The notes under the pieces are model-generated. The model was not told where the DNA came from. It searched no databases and saw nothing but the letters and a program-made list of their open reading frames with translations. The position numbers and the translations under genes were made by a program. Below, one piece after another: positions 54,715 through 64,000 of a stretch of DNA of 64,000 bases. Within the stretch, counting starts at the first letter, position 1. Each line of letters starts with the position of its first letter. This DNA comes from Bordetella genomosp. 12 (GTDB lineage Bacteria; Pseudomonadota; Gammaproteobacteria; Burkholderiales; Burkholderiaceae_B), in assembly GCF_002261355.1 (NCBI RefSeq), contig NZ_NEVU01000002.1, positions 434,001 through 498,000 on the forward strand. Reading direction: 5' to 3'.

Positions 54715-55689
54715 ATGACTTCCACCATGCCAAACCTGCCCACTTATGCCGATGTTGCCGCCGCCGCCGAGCGTCTGCGCGGCCATGCCCATCGCACGCC
54801 CGTGGCGACCTCCCGCCGTTTGAACCAGGAATTGGGCCTGGAGCTGTTCATCAAGTGCGAGAACCTGCAGCGCATGGGCGCCTTCAAGTTCCGGGGCGGC
54901 TTCAACGCGCTGTCGCAATTGAGCGAAGCTCAGCGCCGCGCCGGGGTGGTGGCGTTTTCGTCTGGCAATCACGCCCAGGCCGTGGCGCTGTCGGCCTCTT
55001 TGCTGGGGATTCCGGCCACCATCATCATGCCCGAGGATGCGCCGGCAGCCAAAGTCGCCGCCACCCAAGGCTATGGCGGCAATGTCGTGTTCTATAACCG
55101 CTATACCGAAGACCGCGAGGCCATCAGCCGCAAGTTTTCCGAAGAGCAGGGCTTGACCCAGATCCCCCCTTACGATCATCCGGATGTGATCGCCGGCCAG
55201 GGCACCGCCGCCAAGGAGTTGTTCGAAGAGGTCGGCGAACTCGACGCCTTGTTCGTGAACCTGGGCGGTGGCGGCCTGCTTTCGGGCTCGCTGCTGTCGG
55301 CCAAGGCCTTGTCGCCGGCGTGCCAGGTCTATGGCGTAGAGCCCGAGGCCGGCAACGATGGCCAGCAGTCGCTGCGCTCGGGCAAGATCGTGCATATCGA
55401 CACGCCCAAGACGATCGCGGATGGCGCGCAAACCCAGCATCTGGGACAGTACACCTTTGAGATCATCCGCCGCGACGTCACCGATATCGTGACAGTCAAT
55501 GATGCGCAGCTGGTGGCCGAGATGCGTTATCTGGCGCAGTTTCTGAAGCTCGTCGCCGAGCCCACGGGCTGCCTGGGGCTGGCTGCCGTGCGGCAGGCAC
55601 GCGAGCAGCTCGCGGGCAAACGCGTGGGCGTGATCATCAGCGGCGGCAATGTGGACATGGCGCGTTTTTGCGAGCTACTGAGCGTCTGA
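54715..55689 (+). CDS. PLP-dependent ammonia-lyase (threonine dehydratase / threo-3-hydroxyaspartate type)
   Basis: A 324-residue fold-type II PLP enzyme. The Schiff-base lysine lies in [13 protein letters not shown] (near 54-66), and [13 protein letters not shown] binds the substrate carboxylate (near 83). [12 protein letters not shown] is the glycine-rich phosphate loop (near 183). Length and the phrases [31 protein letters not shown] and [11 protein letters not shown] fit the short serine/threonine dehydratases, including threo-3-hydroxyaspartate ammonia-lyase. No ACT domain is present, so it is catabolic rather than IlvA-like. Its last 15 nt overlap the convergent dctD gene. Confidence 0.87.
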   Translation: MTSTMPNLPTYADVAAAAERLRGHAHRTPVATSRRLNQELGLELFIKCENLQRMGAFKFRGGFNALSQLSEAQRRAGVVAFSSGNHAQAVALSASLLGIPATIIMPEDAPAAKVAATQGYGGNVVFYNRYTEDREAISRKFSEEQGLTQIPPYDHPDVIAGQGTAAKELFEEVGELDALFVNLGGGGLLSGSLLSAKALSPACQVYGVEPEAGNDGQQSLRSGKIVHIDTPKTIADGAQTQHLGQYTFEIIRRDVTDIVTVNDAQLVAEMRYLAQFLKLVAEPTGCLGLAAVRQAREQLAGKRVGVIISGGNVDMARFCELLSV

Positions 55690-57063
55690 GTCTGTCTGGG
55701 CATAGGCCTGCCGGTCGATGCCATGCCGCTGCAGCTTGTCGTAGAAGGTCTTGCGCGGCAGGCCGAGCGCGGCCAGGGTCGCTTTGACTTCACCCTGATG
55801 CGCGGCCAGCGTTTCGCGGATGATGTCGGCCTCGTACTGCTCCATGCGCTGCGGCAAGGTCAGGCTGGGGCGTGCCTGCGCCGCCGCGGGCGCCGGGTGG
55901 AGTACGCCCAGTACGAAACGCTCGGCAAAGTGCGCCAGCTCGCGGATGTTGCCCGGCCACGGATGCGTTGCCAGATGATGGCGGATGGCTTCGGTCATCG
56001 GAGGCGTGTCGCAACGGAAACGCCTGGCCGCCTGGCCGATGAAATGCGCGAACAGCAAGGGGATGTCCTCCCGGCGCTCGCGCAGCGGCGGCAGATGCAA
56101 TGTGACCACATTCAGGCGATAAAAAAGATCCTCGCGGAAACTGGCCCGCATCGCCGCGGCACTGAGGTCGGCCTTGGTGGCGGCCACCACGCGCAGGTCG
56201 ACAGCGCGAACCTCATTGGTGCCCAAGGGCGTGACCTCGCGGCCTTCCAGAACCCGCAGAAGCTTGACCTGCAAGGCCAGGGGCATGCTTTCGATCTCGT
56301 CGAGAAACAGCGTGCCGCCGCTGGCATACTCGATGCGGCCGATGCGTTTTTTCTGGGCGCCGGTGAACGCGCCGGGCTCATGGCCGAACAGCTCTGATTC
56401 GATGACGGTTTCTGGCAGCGCCCCGCAGTTAATGGCCACCAGGGGGTGGTCGCGCCGGCGTGACAGACGGTGCAATACCGTGGCCACGACCTCTTTGCCG
56501 GTGCCGGTTTCACCTTCGATGAGCACATCGACGTCCGCGTCGGCGATCTGACGCAGGGTGTGCTTGATGCGTTGCATGGCTGGCGTGACCCCAATGAAAG
56601 GAATCTCTTCGTCCATGGCTTGCGCGGCGGCTTCCCGCAGTTGCCGGTTGCTCAGCACCAGCCGGCGCTTCTCGGCCGCCCGGTCGATGGCCGCCAACAG
56701 CAGGTCGGCGGGATAGGGCTTGGAGAGAAAGTCGTAGGCGCCATCGCGCATGGCCTGGACCGCCATGGCGATATCGCCGTGACCGGTCACCAGGATGACG
56801 GGGATGTCCGGGTCGATGTCGCGCAACCGCAGAAAGAACGAGATCCCGTCCATGCCAGGCATGCGGACATCGGTGACCACCACGCCGCCAAAGCCGCGGT
56901 CGATGTGCGGCAGGGCGAGTTGAGCCGAACGGAAGCCGCGCGCATGTAAGCCCTGCAATTGCAGGGTTTGCAGACAGGCGCGCAGGGTGTCTGCGTCATC
57001 ATCGACGACGATGACCTGGCAGGGCGGGGCGCCATCGAGGGCGGGAGCGGTGGTTAGGGTCAT
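55675..57063 (-). CDS. dctD: C4-dicarboxylate response regulator, sigma-54 activator
   Basis: A 462-residue NtrC-type activator. The receiver has the phosphorylated Asp65 in [12 protein letters not shown]. The AAA+ domain has Walker [10 protein letters not shown] (near 180) and the sigma-54 contact loop GAFTGA (near 240), and [20 protein letters not shown] holds Walker B. The C-terminal Fis-type helix-turn-helix contains [19 protein letters not shown]. Partnership with the DctB-type kinase directly upstream (ATGA overlap) and the divergent dctA gene marks it as DctD. The target is very likely the sigma-54 promoter at 59104 through the palindromes at 58974 and 59006. Confidence 0.93.
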   Translation of the reverse strand: MTLTTAPALDGAPPCQVIVVDDDADTLRACLQTLQLQGLHARGFRSAQLALPHIDRGFGGVVVTDVRMPGMDGISFFLRLRDIDPDIPVILVTGHGDIAMAVQAMRDGAYDFLSKPYPADLLLAAIDRAAEKRRLVLSNRQLREAAAQAMDEEIPFIGVTPAMQRIKHTLRQIADADVDVLIEGETGTGKEVVATVLHRLSRRRDHPLVAINCGALPETVIESELFGHEPGAFTGAQKKRIGRIEYASGGTLFLDEIESMPLALQVKLLRVLEGREVTPLGTNEVRAVDLRVVAATKADLSAAAMRASFREDLFYRLNVVTLHLPPLRERREDIPLLFAHFIGQAARRFRCDTPPMTEAIRHHLATHPWPGNIRELAHFAERFVLGVLHPAPAAAQARPSLTLPQRMEQYEADIIRETLAAHQGEVKATLAALGLPRKTFYDKLQRHGIDRQAYAQTDSDAQ

Positions 57064-58964
57064 GGGCAGGCGTGGAGGTCGTCGGGGGCGCGGCGCAGCC
57101 GGATCTCGAACTCGGCGCCGCCGTGCGCGCCATTGCGCGCGGTCAGCGTGCCGCCGCATTCGGTGAGAATGTCTTGGCAAATGACCAGGCCCAGGCCGAG
57201 GCCTTCGGGCTTGGTGGTCTGAAACGGGATGAAGAGTTTTTGCAGGACTTCAGGCGCGATGCCGGGTCCGTTGTCGGCCAGGCTGAGCGTCACGCCGGCG
57301 TCGTCGGCGCGCACGCGCAGCTTGAGATGCGGCGCGATGGCCGCCGCATCCAACGCGTTTTGCAGCAGATTGACCAGGACCTGCTCCAGGCGCGAGCGGT
57401 CGGCACGGACACACAGGGAGGGCGCGGGCGGCGTGTACTCAAGCACGGCCTGCTGCCTGTGCAAGCGTGGACCCATGAGCAGCAGCGCGCCATCGATGGC
57501 CTGATGCAAGGGCAAGTCGGTGAGGCTGGCGCTGGCCTTGCGCGAGAAGGCCCGCAGCTCGCCGGTGATGTGGCCGATGCGGTCGGTCAGCGCCGCGATG
57601 GTGCGCAGGTTCTCGTCCGTGTTGGACGTGTCGCCGCGTTGCAGGAAGGCCTGCGCGTTGTCGGCGTAAGCCCGGATGGCCGACAGGGGCTGGTTGATCT
57701 CGTGCGCGACGCCGGCGGCGATCTGCCCCAACAGCGCGAGCTTGTTGGCTTGCACCAGCTCATCCTGCATTTCGTGCAGGCGGGTTTCGGCGCGTTGCCG
57801 CTCGTCGATCTGCGCCAGCAACTGCTCATTGCTCTGGCGCAATTGGCGCGTGCGCATGCGCACGCGTCTTTCCAGCCGGGTCTTGGCGTTGATCTGCGCG
57901 CGCACCCTTTCGCGCAGCAGCCGGCGGCGGTAGTACAGCAGGCCGCCGCCGGCATAGGCAACGGCCATGATCAACACCACGGTGAGCTGAATGTTGGAGA
58001 CGGCGCGCCGGATGCTGGCCTGCACCGGAATCAGCGTATGCAGGGTCCAGTTGGGCGAGGCGGGAACGGCGCGGGCGCTGTGCATGAGCAGGGTGCCGGC
58101 CGCCAGTTTCAAGGCCGGGTCGGTGAGGCGCGTGAGCGCATGCGGGGAGGCGGCGGCCAGACTGGGAGCCAGCGGCAGTTCGGCAACGGCCCGGTCGCCG
58201 AACTGCAGGCTGTCGCGCAGCCGCTCGGTCTGAGCCGCCGGCAGCGGGCTCATGGAGCGAAACTGCCACCCGGGGATATTGCCAATGAGCACCACGCCTT
58301 GTTCATCGGTGACAAAGAGGGGGTCGGGCAGCGCCTGCCAATCGGCCTCCTGCTGCTGGAAGTCCATTTTGAGCACGGTCACGCCCACCGGCTGGCCGTC
58401 GGCGCCATCGATGCGGCGCGACAGGTACAACCCGGCTTCGTGGCTGATCGTACCCAGGGCGAAGTACTCCGCCTGCCCCTTGGCCATGGCAAGCTGAAAA
58501 TACGGGCGGAATCGATAATCCACGCCGACGAACGTGGCGGGCTCGCGCCAATTGCTTGCGGCAATGGCGACGCCCTGGCGGTCCAGAACATAGATGGCCG
58601 AGGCGCCGACCCCCCGGCTCAACTCGGCCAGTTTGATGTCGAGCGCTTCGATCGTGGCCGGCTCGCGCCTGGACAAGGCCTGGCGTACCTCGGCATCGCG
58701 CGCCAGGACTTCCGGCACGGCGCGGAATTTCTCCAGGCTGCTGCGCAGCGCCACGGTGTTCAATTGCGTGGAAGCGTCGGCGCGCGCGGCGATTTCGGCC
58801 AATGCGCGGCTCTCCGCCCAGCGCGTGGCCAGCACCAGGATCAGCAGCAGCAAGGCCAGGGCCGCCAGCAGCCAGGCGGCCGCGCCCGACCAGCGGCGTC
58901 GTTGCGCCGCAGCATTTTTAACGGGGGCCACGAAAGCGGGCGAGGAGGGTTCGGAGGCGTTCAC
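57060..58964 (-). CDS. dctB: C4-dicarboxylate sensor histidine kinase
   Basis: A 634-residue membrane kinase. Helix 1 (about 28-47) and helix 2 (about 325-345) flank a periplasmic double-Cache domain with [20 protein letters not shown] and [20 protein letters not shown] cytoplasmic coiled coil follows. The H box [19 protein letters not shown] (near 419), N box [12 protein letters not shown] (near 535), DNGPGIAPE and [13 protein letters not shown] complete the kinase. It senses external C4-dicarboxylates and phosphorylates DctD. Its stop overlaps the dctD start by 4 nt. It is divergent from dctA with a 267-bp control region between. Confidence 0.94.
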   Translation of the reverse strand: MNASEPSSPAFVAPVKNAAAQRRRWSGAAAWLLAALALLLLILVLATRWAESRALAEIAARADASTQLNTVALRSSLEKFRAVPEVLARDAEVRQALSRREPATIEALDIKLAELSRGVGASAIYVLDRQGVAIAASNWREPATFVGVDYRFRPYFQLAMAKGQAEYFALGTISHEAGLYLSRRIDGADGQPVGVTVLKMDFQQQEADWQALPDPLFVTDEQGVVLIGNIPGWQFRSMSPLPAAQTERLRDSLQFGDRAVAELPLAPSLAAASPHALTRLTDPALKLAAGTLLMHSARAVPASPNWTLHTLIPVQASIRRAVSNIQLTVVLIMAVAYAGGGLLYYRRRLLRERVRAQINAKTRLERRVRMRTRQLRQSNEQLLAQIDERQRAETRLHEMQDELVQANKLALLGQIAAGVAHEINQPLSAIRAYADNAQAFLQRGDTSNTDENLRTIAALTDRIGHITGELRAFSRKASASLTDLPLHQAIDGALLLMGPRLHRQQAVLEYTPPAPSLCVRADRSRLEQVLVNLLQNALDAAAIAPHLKLRVRADDAGVTLSLADNGPGIAPEVLQKLFIPFQTTKPEGLGLGLVICQDILTECGGTLTARNGAHGGAEFEIRLRRAPDDLHACP

Positions 58965-58973
58965 GATAGGGGT

Positions 58974-59022
58974 TGTGCGGAATTCCGCACATTTTATCGC
59001 AGCCCTGTGCGGGGAGCCGCCA
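58974..59022. promoter_or_regulatory. Two probable DctD upstream activator sites
   Basis: TGTGCGGAATTCCGCACA (58974-58991) is a perfect 18-bp palindrome. TGTGCGGGGAGCCGCCA (59006-59022) is an imperfect copy. Their centres lie about 31.5 nt apart, close to three helical turns, so two DctD dimers could bind the same face of DNA. They sit roughly 90-130 bp before the sigma-54 promoter, a normal enhancer distance. Confidence 0.8.
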
Positions 59023-59103
59023 GCAGGCTGTATGACCGAATGTCGAGGTCAAAAAAAATGACGTCAGATCAACTGCTTGCATACCGAATTTTGGTACCCT
59101 GAA

Positions 59104-59120
59104 TTGGCATGGAACTTGCA
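59104..59120 (+). promoter_or_regulatory. Sigma-54 promoter of dctA
   Basis: TTGGCATGGAACTTGCA fits the sigma-54 consensus (TGGCACG-N4-TTGCA). GG is at 59106-59107 and GC at 59118-59119, exactly 10 bases apart. It lies 112 nt before the dctA ATG. Confidence 0.9.
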
Positions 59121-59134
59121 TTTATCAGGGTAGG

Positions 59135-59209
59135 GCCGCGCAGGGTGCGCGGCTGAACCATTGCAAAAACAAGCGTATCGAACCATGCTGCGCCGCAGCA
59201 GGCGATACG
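59135..59209 (+). other. Two stem-loops in the dctA leader RNA
   Basis: GCCGCGCA and TGCGCGGC (59135-59153) form an 8-bp stem with a GGG loop. CGTATCG (59174-59180) pairs with CGATACG (59203-59209) around an inner GCTGC/GCAGC stem. The second ends about 22 nt before the start codon and may affect stability or translation. Confidence 0.5.
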
Positions 59210-59231
59210 GAAACTGGTGGGGACAATCCCG

Positions 59232-60560
59232 ATGATCGAAATCGATCAAAGCGCTGGCTTGCCTGCGCGCAAACAGAAGTTCTATCAAATCCTGTATGTG
59301 CAGGTGATTTTCGCCATTGTCATCGGTATTTTGCTGGGCTATTTCCGTCCAGATCTGGCCGATGCCATGAAGCCTCTGGGCGATGGCTTCATCAAGCTGG
59401 TGAAGATGATCATCGCGCCGGTGATCTTCCTCACGGTGAGCACGGGGATCGCCGCCATGAGCGATCTCAAGAAAGTGGGCCGGGTGGCTGGCAAGGCCAT
59501 GCTCTACTTTCTGGTGTTTTCCACGCTGGCGCTCATCCTGGGCCTGGTGGTGAGCCATATCGTGCAGCCTGGCGCCGGTCTGCATATCGACCCGACCACG
59601 CTGGACCAGAAAGCCGTCGCGGATTATGTGACCAAGGCCCATGACTCGACGATCACCGGCTTTCTGCTCAACATCATCCCGACCACGATTTTCAGCCCCT
59701 TCGTGACCGGCGACATTCTGCAGGTGTTGTTCGTTGCCGTGCTGTTCGGGGTGGCGCTGGCTCTGGTCGGCCAGCGCGCCAAGCCGGTGACGGACTTCCT
59801 GACCGTGCTGTCGTTTCCGATCTTCAAGCTGGTCGCGCTGCTGATGAAGGCCGCTCCCATTGGCGCTTTCGGCGCCATGGCCTTCACCATCGGCAAGTAC
59901 GGCATCAAGTCCGTGGTCAATCTGGCCATGCTTGTGGGCACCTTTTATGTCACGTCCATCCTGTTCGTGGTGGTGGTCCTGGGATTGGTGGCGCGCTATA
60001 ACGGGTTCTCGATCCTGAAGCTGGTGCGCTATATCCGTGAAGAACTCCTGCTGGTGCTGGGTACGAGCTCATCGGAGGCGGCACTGCCCACCCTGATGCA
60101 GAAGATGGAGCGCGCGGGGTGTTCGAAGTCGGTGGTGGGTCTGGTCGTGCCGACCGGCTACTCCTTCAATCTGGACGGCACCAACATCTACATGACGATG
60201 GCCGCGCTGTTCATCGCGCAGGCTTGCGACATCCCGTTGACGCTGGGCGACCAGATCCTGCTGTTGCTGGTGGCGATGCTCAGCTCCAAGGGCGCCGCGG
60301 GTGTGACCGGAGCAGGCTTCATCACCTTGGCGGCCACGCTGTCGGTGGTGCCCACCGTGCCGGTGGCCGGCATGGCGCTGATCCTGGGTGTTGATCGCTT
60401 CATGTCGGAGTGCCGCGCGCTGACCAACCTCGTGGGCAATGCCACGGCTTCCATCGTGGTGGCCCGTTGGGAAGGCGAGCTGGACAAGGACGCCCTGGAC
60501 GCGGCGCTTGACGGTGCGAGCACGACGGCGGCGGGCAGTCAGGCCAAACAGATCAGTTGA
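59232..60560 (+). CDS. dctA: C4-dicarboxylate:cation symporter DctA
   Basis: A 442-residue symporter of the DAACS family. [20 protein letters not shown] is helix 1, and [22 protein letters not shown] a conserved re-entrant neighbour (from about residue 57). The serine-rich hairpin [18 protein letters not shown] (near 277), the transport core [20 protein letters not shown] (near 303) and [15 protein letters not shown] (near 350) are diagnostic. It takes up succinate, fumarate and malate with protons or Na+. The ATG at 59232 is preferred to an in-frame GTG at 59217. It is controlled from the sigma-54 promoter by DctBD and ends at a strong terminator. Confidence 0.95.
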   Translation: MIEIDQSAGLPARKQKFYQILYVQVIFAIVIGILLGYFRPDLADAMKPLGDGFIKLVKMIIAPVIFLTVSTGIAAMSDLKKVGRVAGKAMLYFLVFSTLALILGLVVSHIVQPGAGLHIDPTTLDQKAVADYVTKAHDSTITGFLLNIIPTTIFSPFVTGDILQVLFVAVLFGVALALVGQRAKPVTDFLTVLSFPIFKLVALLMKAAPIGAFGAMAFTIGKYGIKSVVNLAMLVGTFYVTSILFVVVVLGLVARYNGFSILKLVRYIREELLLVLGTSSSEAALPTLMQKMERAGCSKSVVGLVVPTGYSFNLDGTNIYMTMAALFIAQACDIPLTLGDQILLLLVAMLSSKGAAGVTGAGFITLAATLSVVPTVPVAGMALILGVDRFMSECRALTNLVGNATASIVVARWEGELDKDALDAALDGASTTAAGSQAKQIS

Positions 60561-60577
60561 GCCCGCAAGCACGATAG

Positions 60578-60615
60578 AAAACGGCCCTGAGCGCGTGCTC
60601 AGGGCCGTTTTTTTT
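60578..60615. terminator. Terminator between dctA and maf
   Basis: AAACGGCCCTGAGC and GCTCAGGGCCGTTT form a 14-bp stem with a 4-base loop followed by more T. It lies 18 nt after dctA and may also stop the convergent maf transcript. Confidence 0.93.
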
Positions 60616-60618
60616 GCG

Positions 60619-61224
60619 TCAGGGTAAAGCGATGCCGGCGCGCCGCAACAGCTCGGCCGTCTCGAACAGGGGCAGGCCCATCACGCCGGTGTAGCTGCCG
60701 CTGATATGGCGGATGAAACTGCCTGCCAGACCCTGGATACCGTAGGAGCCGGCCTTGCCGAAGGGTTCGCCGCTATCGCAGTAGCGCTCGCACTCGGCGC
60801 TCGACAGCGCACGCATACTGACCTGGGTGATGGAGACGGCTTCATGCAGATCCTGGCCATCGGCCAGAACGACCGCAGTGTGGACTTCATGCGTGGTGCC
60901 GGACAAGCAGGCCAACATGCGCAAGGCATCGGCGCGGTCGGCGGGTTTGCCCAGCACCTGGCCAGCGAGCATGACGGTCGTATCCGCCGCCAGCAAAGGC
61001 AGTACGGCCAGGCCCTGCTCGCGCATCCAGATCCGGCCGCGCTCGGCCTTCTCGCGCGCGGTGCGCCGCACGTAATCGGCGGGAGCTTCGCCCGGGAGTT
61101 GGGGTTCGTCTTCGCCGGCGGGCGCCGGGACGGCAAGCACGATGTGCTCCAGGCCGATCTGGGTGAGCAGTTCGCGGCGCCTCGGGCTGGCCGAAGCGAG
61201 ATAGAGGCGGGCGGGGCGATCCAT
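60619..61224 (-). CDS. maf: Maf-like nucleotide pyrophosphatase (YhdE type)
   Basis: A 201-residue Maf protein. LYLASASPRRRELLTQIG at the N-terminus, LLAADTTVML near 79 and GSYGIQGLAGSFI near 159 are the three active-site motifs. The AADTTV form suggests the dTTP/UTP-type subgroup. It hydrolyses non-canonical or excess nucleotides to the monophosphate. It starts 6 nt after rlmH. In related bacteria rng commonly follows directly; here dctA is next on the other strand. Confidence 0.93.
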   Translation of the reverse strand: MDRPARLYLASASPRRRELLTQIGLEHIVLAVPAPAGEDEPQLPGEAPADYVRRTAREKAERGRIWMREQGLAVLPLLAADTTVMLAGQVLGKPADRADALRMLACLSGTTHEVHTAVVLADGQDLHEAVSITQVSMRALSSAECERYCDSGEPFGKAGSYGIQGLAGSFIRHISGSYTGVMGLPLFETAELLRRAGIALP

Positions 61225-61230
61225 GGCGGC

Positions 61231-61701
61231 TCAGGCGCGGTGATAGGGGTGGTTGGTCATGATGGCCCAGGCGCGGTAGAGCTGTTCGGCCAGCAGCACG
61301 CGCACCATGGGATGCGGCAAGGTCAGCGAAGACAAACGGATGAGCCCCTCGGCGGAGGCCTTGAGGCTGGCATCCAGCCCATCGGGGCCGCCGACCAGAA
61401 AGGCGACATCCCGCCCGCCGCCACGCCATTTTTCCAGTTGCTGCGACAGCGCCATGGTGGTCAGATCCCGGCCGCGCTCATCGAGCGCGATGCGCAGGCA
61501 GCCCGCCGGTAGCGCGGTCTCGATGCGGCGCGCTTCGGCGGCCATCATCTGCACGGGGGTTTTGCCGCTGGTGCGCGGCTCGGGCTTGATTTCGCGCAGC
61601 TCCAGCGCGCAATCGGCCGGCAGGCGCTTGGCGTAGTCGTCCCAGGCGGTCTGGACCCAATCCGGCATGCGGGTCCCGACCGCCGCGACGATCAGCTTCA
61701 T
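61231..61701 (-). CDS. rlmH: 23S rRNA (pseudouridine1915-N3)-methyltransferase RlmH
   Basis: A 156-residue SPOUT methyltransferase of standard length. [20 protein letters not shown] (near 73), [11 protein letters not shown] (near 99) and the knot ending [20 protein letters not shown] with NHPYHRA are diagnostic. It methylates pseudouridine 1915 of 23S rRNA in the 70S ribosome. It overlaps rsfS by 4 nt (ATGA). Confidence 0.97.
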   Translation of the reverse strand: MKLIVAAVGTRMPDWVQTAWDDYAKRLPADCALELREIKPEPRTSGKTPVQMMAAEARRIETALPAGCLRIALDERGRDLTTMALSQQLEKWRGGGRDVAFLVGGPDGLDASLKASAEGLIRLSSLTLPHPMVRVLLAEQLYRAWAIMTNHPYHRA

Positions 61702-62111
61702 GCGAGGTCTTCGTCGTCGCCGACCGCGTCGTAGCTGCCGGCGCTGGGAACGGCGCGGGTGGACTCGGGCAGCAGTTTGACTCGCACGGGCCTGCCGCCC
61801 CAGATCTCTTCGAGGTTGTAGTACTGCCGGATGGCCGGCTGCATGAGATGCACGACGATGTCGCCCAGGTCAACGACGACCCATTCGCCGGTGTCCTCGC
61901 CTTCGACGGTGATGCCGGTGAGGTTGAGCTCCCGGCCGCGGTCCGCGACGCTGGAGGCCAGCGCGCGGGTCTGGCGATTGGAGGTCGCGCTGGCAATGAC
62001 GACGCGGTCAAACAGGCTGGTCAGGTGGGTCGTGTTGTAGACCTTGATGTCCTGGGCCTTGACGTCTTCCAGGGCGTCGATGACGGCGCGTTGTAGTTTT
62101 TGAATATCCAT
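61698..62111 (-). CDS. rsfS: Ribosomal silencing factor RsfS
   Basis: A 137-residue RsfS/Iojap protein. [40 protein letters not shown] and [20 protein letters not shown] followed by YYNLEEIWG are the family core. It binds uL14 and blocks subunit joining when nutrients are short. The ATG at 62111 fits the conserved N-terminus. It lies 43 nt after nadD and overlaps rlmH. Confidence 0.96.
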   Translation of the reverse strand: MDIQKLQRAVIDALEDVKAQDIKVYNTTHLTSLFDRVVIASATSNRQTRALASSVADRGRELNLTGITVEGEDTGEWVVVDLGDIVVHLMQPAIRQYYNLEEIWGGRPVRVKLLPESTRAVPSAGSYDAVGDDEDLA

Positions 62112-62154
62112 GGCTGAAATAATAACCCGCGAGGGTGAAAAGAAAGATCGCCGC

Positions 62155-62748
62155 TCAAGCGGCAAGGTAGAGGCCGTGTTCGGCGATATACCGCGACACG
62201 GCCGCGGGCAGCAGGCCTTCGGGGGATTGGCCGTTTGCCAGGCGTTGGCGGATGTCGGAGGCCGATATCGCCATGGGCGTAAAGGGCAGTTCGCGCAGGG
62301 ATTTGCCGTGCTGTGCCAAGAGGTCGGCCAGCGCCGGGGGCGTTTGCAGCGGTGTGCCCGGGCGGGTGGCCACGGCCAGCGCGACGCGCCCGGCAATGTC
62401 CTGCCATTCGCGCCAGGTGCAGAAATTGGCCAGTTGGTCGGCGCCCAGGATCCAGGTGAACGCGGCATCGCCGGGCAGGGCGCGGATGGTGTCTATCGTG
62501 TAGGTGGCGCCGCCGCGTTCGATTTCACCCGGGTTGACCGTCAGGCCTGGTTGGCCGGCAATGGCGGCCTGGATCATGGCCAGGCGGTCTGCCGGGCTGG
62601 CGGCCAGGGGGGGGCGCTGCCAGGGATTGGCCGCCGGGATGAGTTGTACTTCGTCCAGACCCAGATGGGCCATCGCGCTGTGCGCCAGGGCCAGATGCGC
62701 CAGATGGATGGGGTCAAAGCTGCCCCCCAGAAGGCCGATCTGTTTCAC
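62155..62748 (-). CDS. nadD: Nicotinate-nucleotide adenylyltransferase
   Basis: A 197-residue nucleotidyltransferase. [19 protein letters not shown] holds the GGxFDPxHxGH-like motif (residues 4-22), and the [14 protein letters not shown] segment near 160 is the ISSTxIR-like motif. It makes deamido-NAD in NAD synthesis. The start overlaps the hemF stop by 4 nt (ATGA). Confidence 0.96.
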   Translation of the reverse strand: MKQIGLLGGSFDPIHLAHLALAHSAMAHLGLDEVQLIPAANPWQRPPLAASPADRLAMIQAAIAGQPGLTVNPGEIERGGATYTIDTIRALPGDAAFTWILGADQLANFCTWREWQDIAGRVALAVATRPGTPLQTPPALADLLAQHGKSLRELPFTPMAISASDIRQRLANGQSPEGLLPAAVSRYIAEHGLYLAA

Positions 62749-63656
62749 ACCCAGTCCCGGGGTTTGAGAAAGTCCGCCAGCGCGGCCTCGGGCGTGCCGG
62801 CCTCGGGCTGCCAGTCGTAGCGCCAGTGCGCCACCGGCGGCATGGACAGCAAAATGGATTCGGTGCGCCCGCCCGATTGCAGTCCGAAGAGCGTGCCCCG
62901 GTCAAAGACCAGATTGAACTCGACGTAGCGGCCGCGCCGGTAGGCCTGGAAGTCGCGTTCGCGTTCGCCGTAGCTCATGGCCTGGCGGCGCTCGACGATG
63001 GGCAGATAGGCACCCAGAAAACTGTCGCCTACCGAGCGGGTCAGGGCAAAGCTGGCCGCGAAACCGGGCTCATTCAGGTCGTCGAAGAAGATGCCGCCCA
63101 CGCCGCGGGTTTCCTGCCGGTGCTTGAGATAGAAATACTCATCGCACCAGCGTTTATAACGCGGATAGTAGTCCGGCCCGTGGGGAGCCAGCGCATCGCG
63201 GCAGGCGCCGTGAAAGTGGCGCGCGTCGTCCTCGAAGGCATAGTAGGGCGTCAGGTCCAGCCCGCCGCCAAACCAGAAGACGTCCTGTTCGTCATGGCCG
63301 GGCCGGGCCTTGGCCACGAACATGCGCACGTTCATGTGCGTGGTGGGCACATAAGGATTGCGCGGATGCAGGACCATGGACACGCCCATGGCCTCCCAGG
63401 AGCGGCCCGCCAGTTCAGGCCGGTGCGCGCTGGCCGACGGCGGCAGGCGCGACCCGGTGACGTGGCTAAACAGCACGCCGCCGCGCTCGAGCAGCCGCCC
63501 GCCTTCGATCAGGCGCGACAGGCCGCCTCCGCCTTCGGGGCGTTCCCAGTGGTCGCTGCGCAGGGGGTCGCCGCCCGCGGCTTCAAGCGCCGAGACGATG
63601 CGGTCCTGCAGACCGAGCAGGTAGTGCTTGACGGCGGCGGTGTCGACGGCGCTCAT
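62745..63656 (-). CDS. hemF: Coproporphyrinogen III oxidase, oxygen-dependent
   Basis: A 303-residue Hem[21 protein letters not shown] (near 90), [20 protein letters not shown] (near 126), [16 protein letters not shown] (near 178) and [19 protein letters not shown] (near 240) are all conserved. It decarboxylates coproporphyrinogen III in aerobic haem synthesis. The ATG at 63656 is 7 nt after purD. Confidence 0.97.
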   Translation of the reverse strand: MSAVDTAAVKHYLLGLQDRIVSALEAAGGDPLRSDHWERPEGGGGLSRLIEGGRLLERGGVLFSHVTGSRLPPSASAHRPELAGRSWEAMGVSMVLHPRNPYVPTTHMNVRMFVAKARPGHDEQDVFWFGGGLDLTPYYAFEDDARHFHGACRDALAPHGPDYYPRYKRWCDEYFYLKHRQETRGVGGIFFDDLNEPGFAASFALTRSVGDSFLGAYLPIVERRQAMSYGERERDFQAYRRGRYVEFNLVFDRGTLFGLQSGGRTESILLSMPPVAHWRYDWQPEAGTPEAALADFLKPRDWV

Positions 63657-63663
63657 GCAGCGA

Positions 63664-64000
63664 TCAGGCCTTGGCTTTTTGCTGGGAGGGCTTGAGCGCG
63701 CGCCAGCCGATATCGCTACGGTACTGGCGGCCGTCGAAGTGGATGGCGTTGACCGTTTCATAGACGCGCTCGCGCGCGATACGCACCGAGTCGCCCAGCG
63801 CGGTGACGCACAGGACGCGGCCGCCGGTGGTCTTGACCTGATCGCCATCGCGCTCGGTGGCCGCGTGGAAGACCATGCAGTCATCGGTGGCGGCCGGCAG
63901 GCCCTTGATCACGTCGCCGGTGCGCGGGGTACCCGGATAGTTGTGCGAGGCCAGCACCACGCCCAGCGCGGTACGGCGATCCCAGATGATGTCGGCCTGG
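63664..64000 (-). CDS. purD: Phosphoribosylamine-glycine ligase, C-terminal part
   Basis: The last 111 codons of a GARS enzyme; the N-terminus lies beyond the right edge. [20 protein letters not shown] matches the C-terminal PurD segment, and [20 protein letters not shown] and [16 protein letters not shown] are the usual ending. It catalyses the second step of purine synthesis. It heads the visible purD-hemF-nadD-rsfS-rlmH-maf run. Confidence 0.94.
   Translation of the reverse strand, partial: QADIIWDRRTALGVVLASHNYPGTPRTGDVIKGLPAATDDCMVFHAATERDGDQVKTTGGRVLCVTALGDSVRIARERVYETVNAIHFDGRQYRSDIGWRALKPSQQKAKA

Noticed and set aside
57072-59102. A 676-codon open frame opposite dctB that also covers the dctA control region
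   Set aside because: DctB motifs are complete on the minus strand. The frame would also run through the palindromes and the sigma-54 promoter.

Overview
The window looks like a chromosomal segment of a high-GC betaproteobacterium of the family Alcaligenaceae, most likely the Bordetella/Achromobacter group. Three things support this: the 16S rRNA sequence, the dnaE / LPS-core / msbA gene order, and the purD-hemF-nadD-rsfS-rlmH-maf housekeeping run. I see no prophage, insertion sequence or CRISPR array. Almost all of the sequence is dense, GC-rich coding DNA with many 4-nt start/stop overlaps.

Layout. 1-1521 (minus): a TRAP dicarboxylate-type transporter, with the small permease cut by the left edge and the binding protein complete. 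1632-5276 (plus): an FtsX/YbbP-type permease, a group-2 truncated haemoglobin and a Kdo kinase in one overlapping run. 5416-10420 (plus): a polyamine ABC transporter (potFGHI-like), then an ArsC/Spx-like protein and a 3-methyladenine glycosylase. 10421-15855: a YrbL-like protein (minus), then rmuC, an AidB-type acyl-CoA dehydrogenase, rpiA and phoU. 15951-22673: yggX, argA, hrpA and an LpxO-like lipid A hydroxylase.

22813-35897: dnaE followed by a tight glycan cluster of three family-4-like glycosyltransferases, one family-2 glycosyltransferase and two polysaccharide deacetylases. After these come a Cys-cluster protein, a YdcF/ElyC protein and a family-9 glycosyltransferase on the minus strand, then msbA. 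This reads as LPS-core assembly coupled to lipid A export. 36107-39459: a small membrane protein, a Cache-GGDEF diguanylate cyclase and RNase G.

39460-45698: one complete rRNA operon (16S, tRNA-Ile, tRNA-Ala, 23S, 5S). It has three promoters whose -10 boxes are exactly 240 nt apart, two boxA sites and a strong terminator. 45681-46200: about three degenerate 176-179 bp tandem repeats that run into the 3' end of a LysR gene. 46145-49529 (minus): an MHS transporter, an acetylpolyamine-deacetylase-like enzyme and LysR. 49825-55689: a regulatory-domain methyltransferase, an HD hydrolase, a divergent TetR/MFS pair, a YheO-type regulator and a PLP ammonia-lyase.

55675-60560: a complete C4-dicarboxylate control unit. 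dctB and dctD face dctA, with a near-consensus sigma-54 promoter and two palindromic upstream sites between them. 60619-64000 (minus): purD (partial)-hemF-nadD-rsfS-rlmH-maf. RNase G, which commonly follows maf in betaproteobacteria, lies 21 kb away on the other side of the rRNA operon. This suggests insertion or rearrangement at that boundary. Function calls come from reading motifs and family resemblance by eye; no database search was run.
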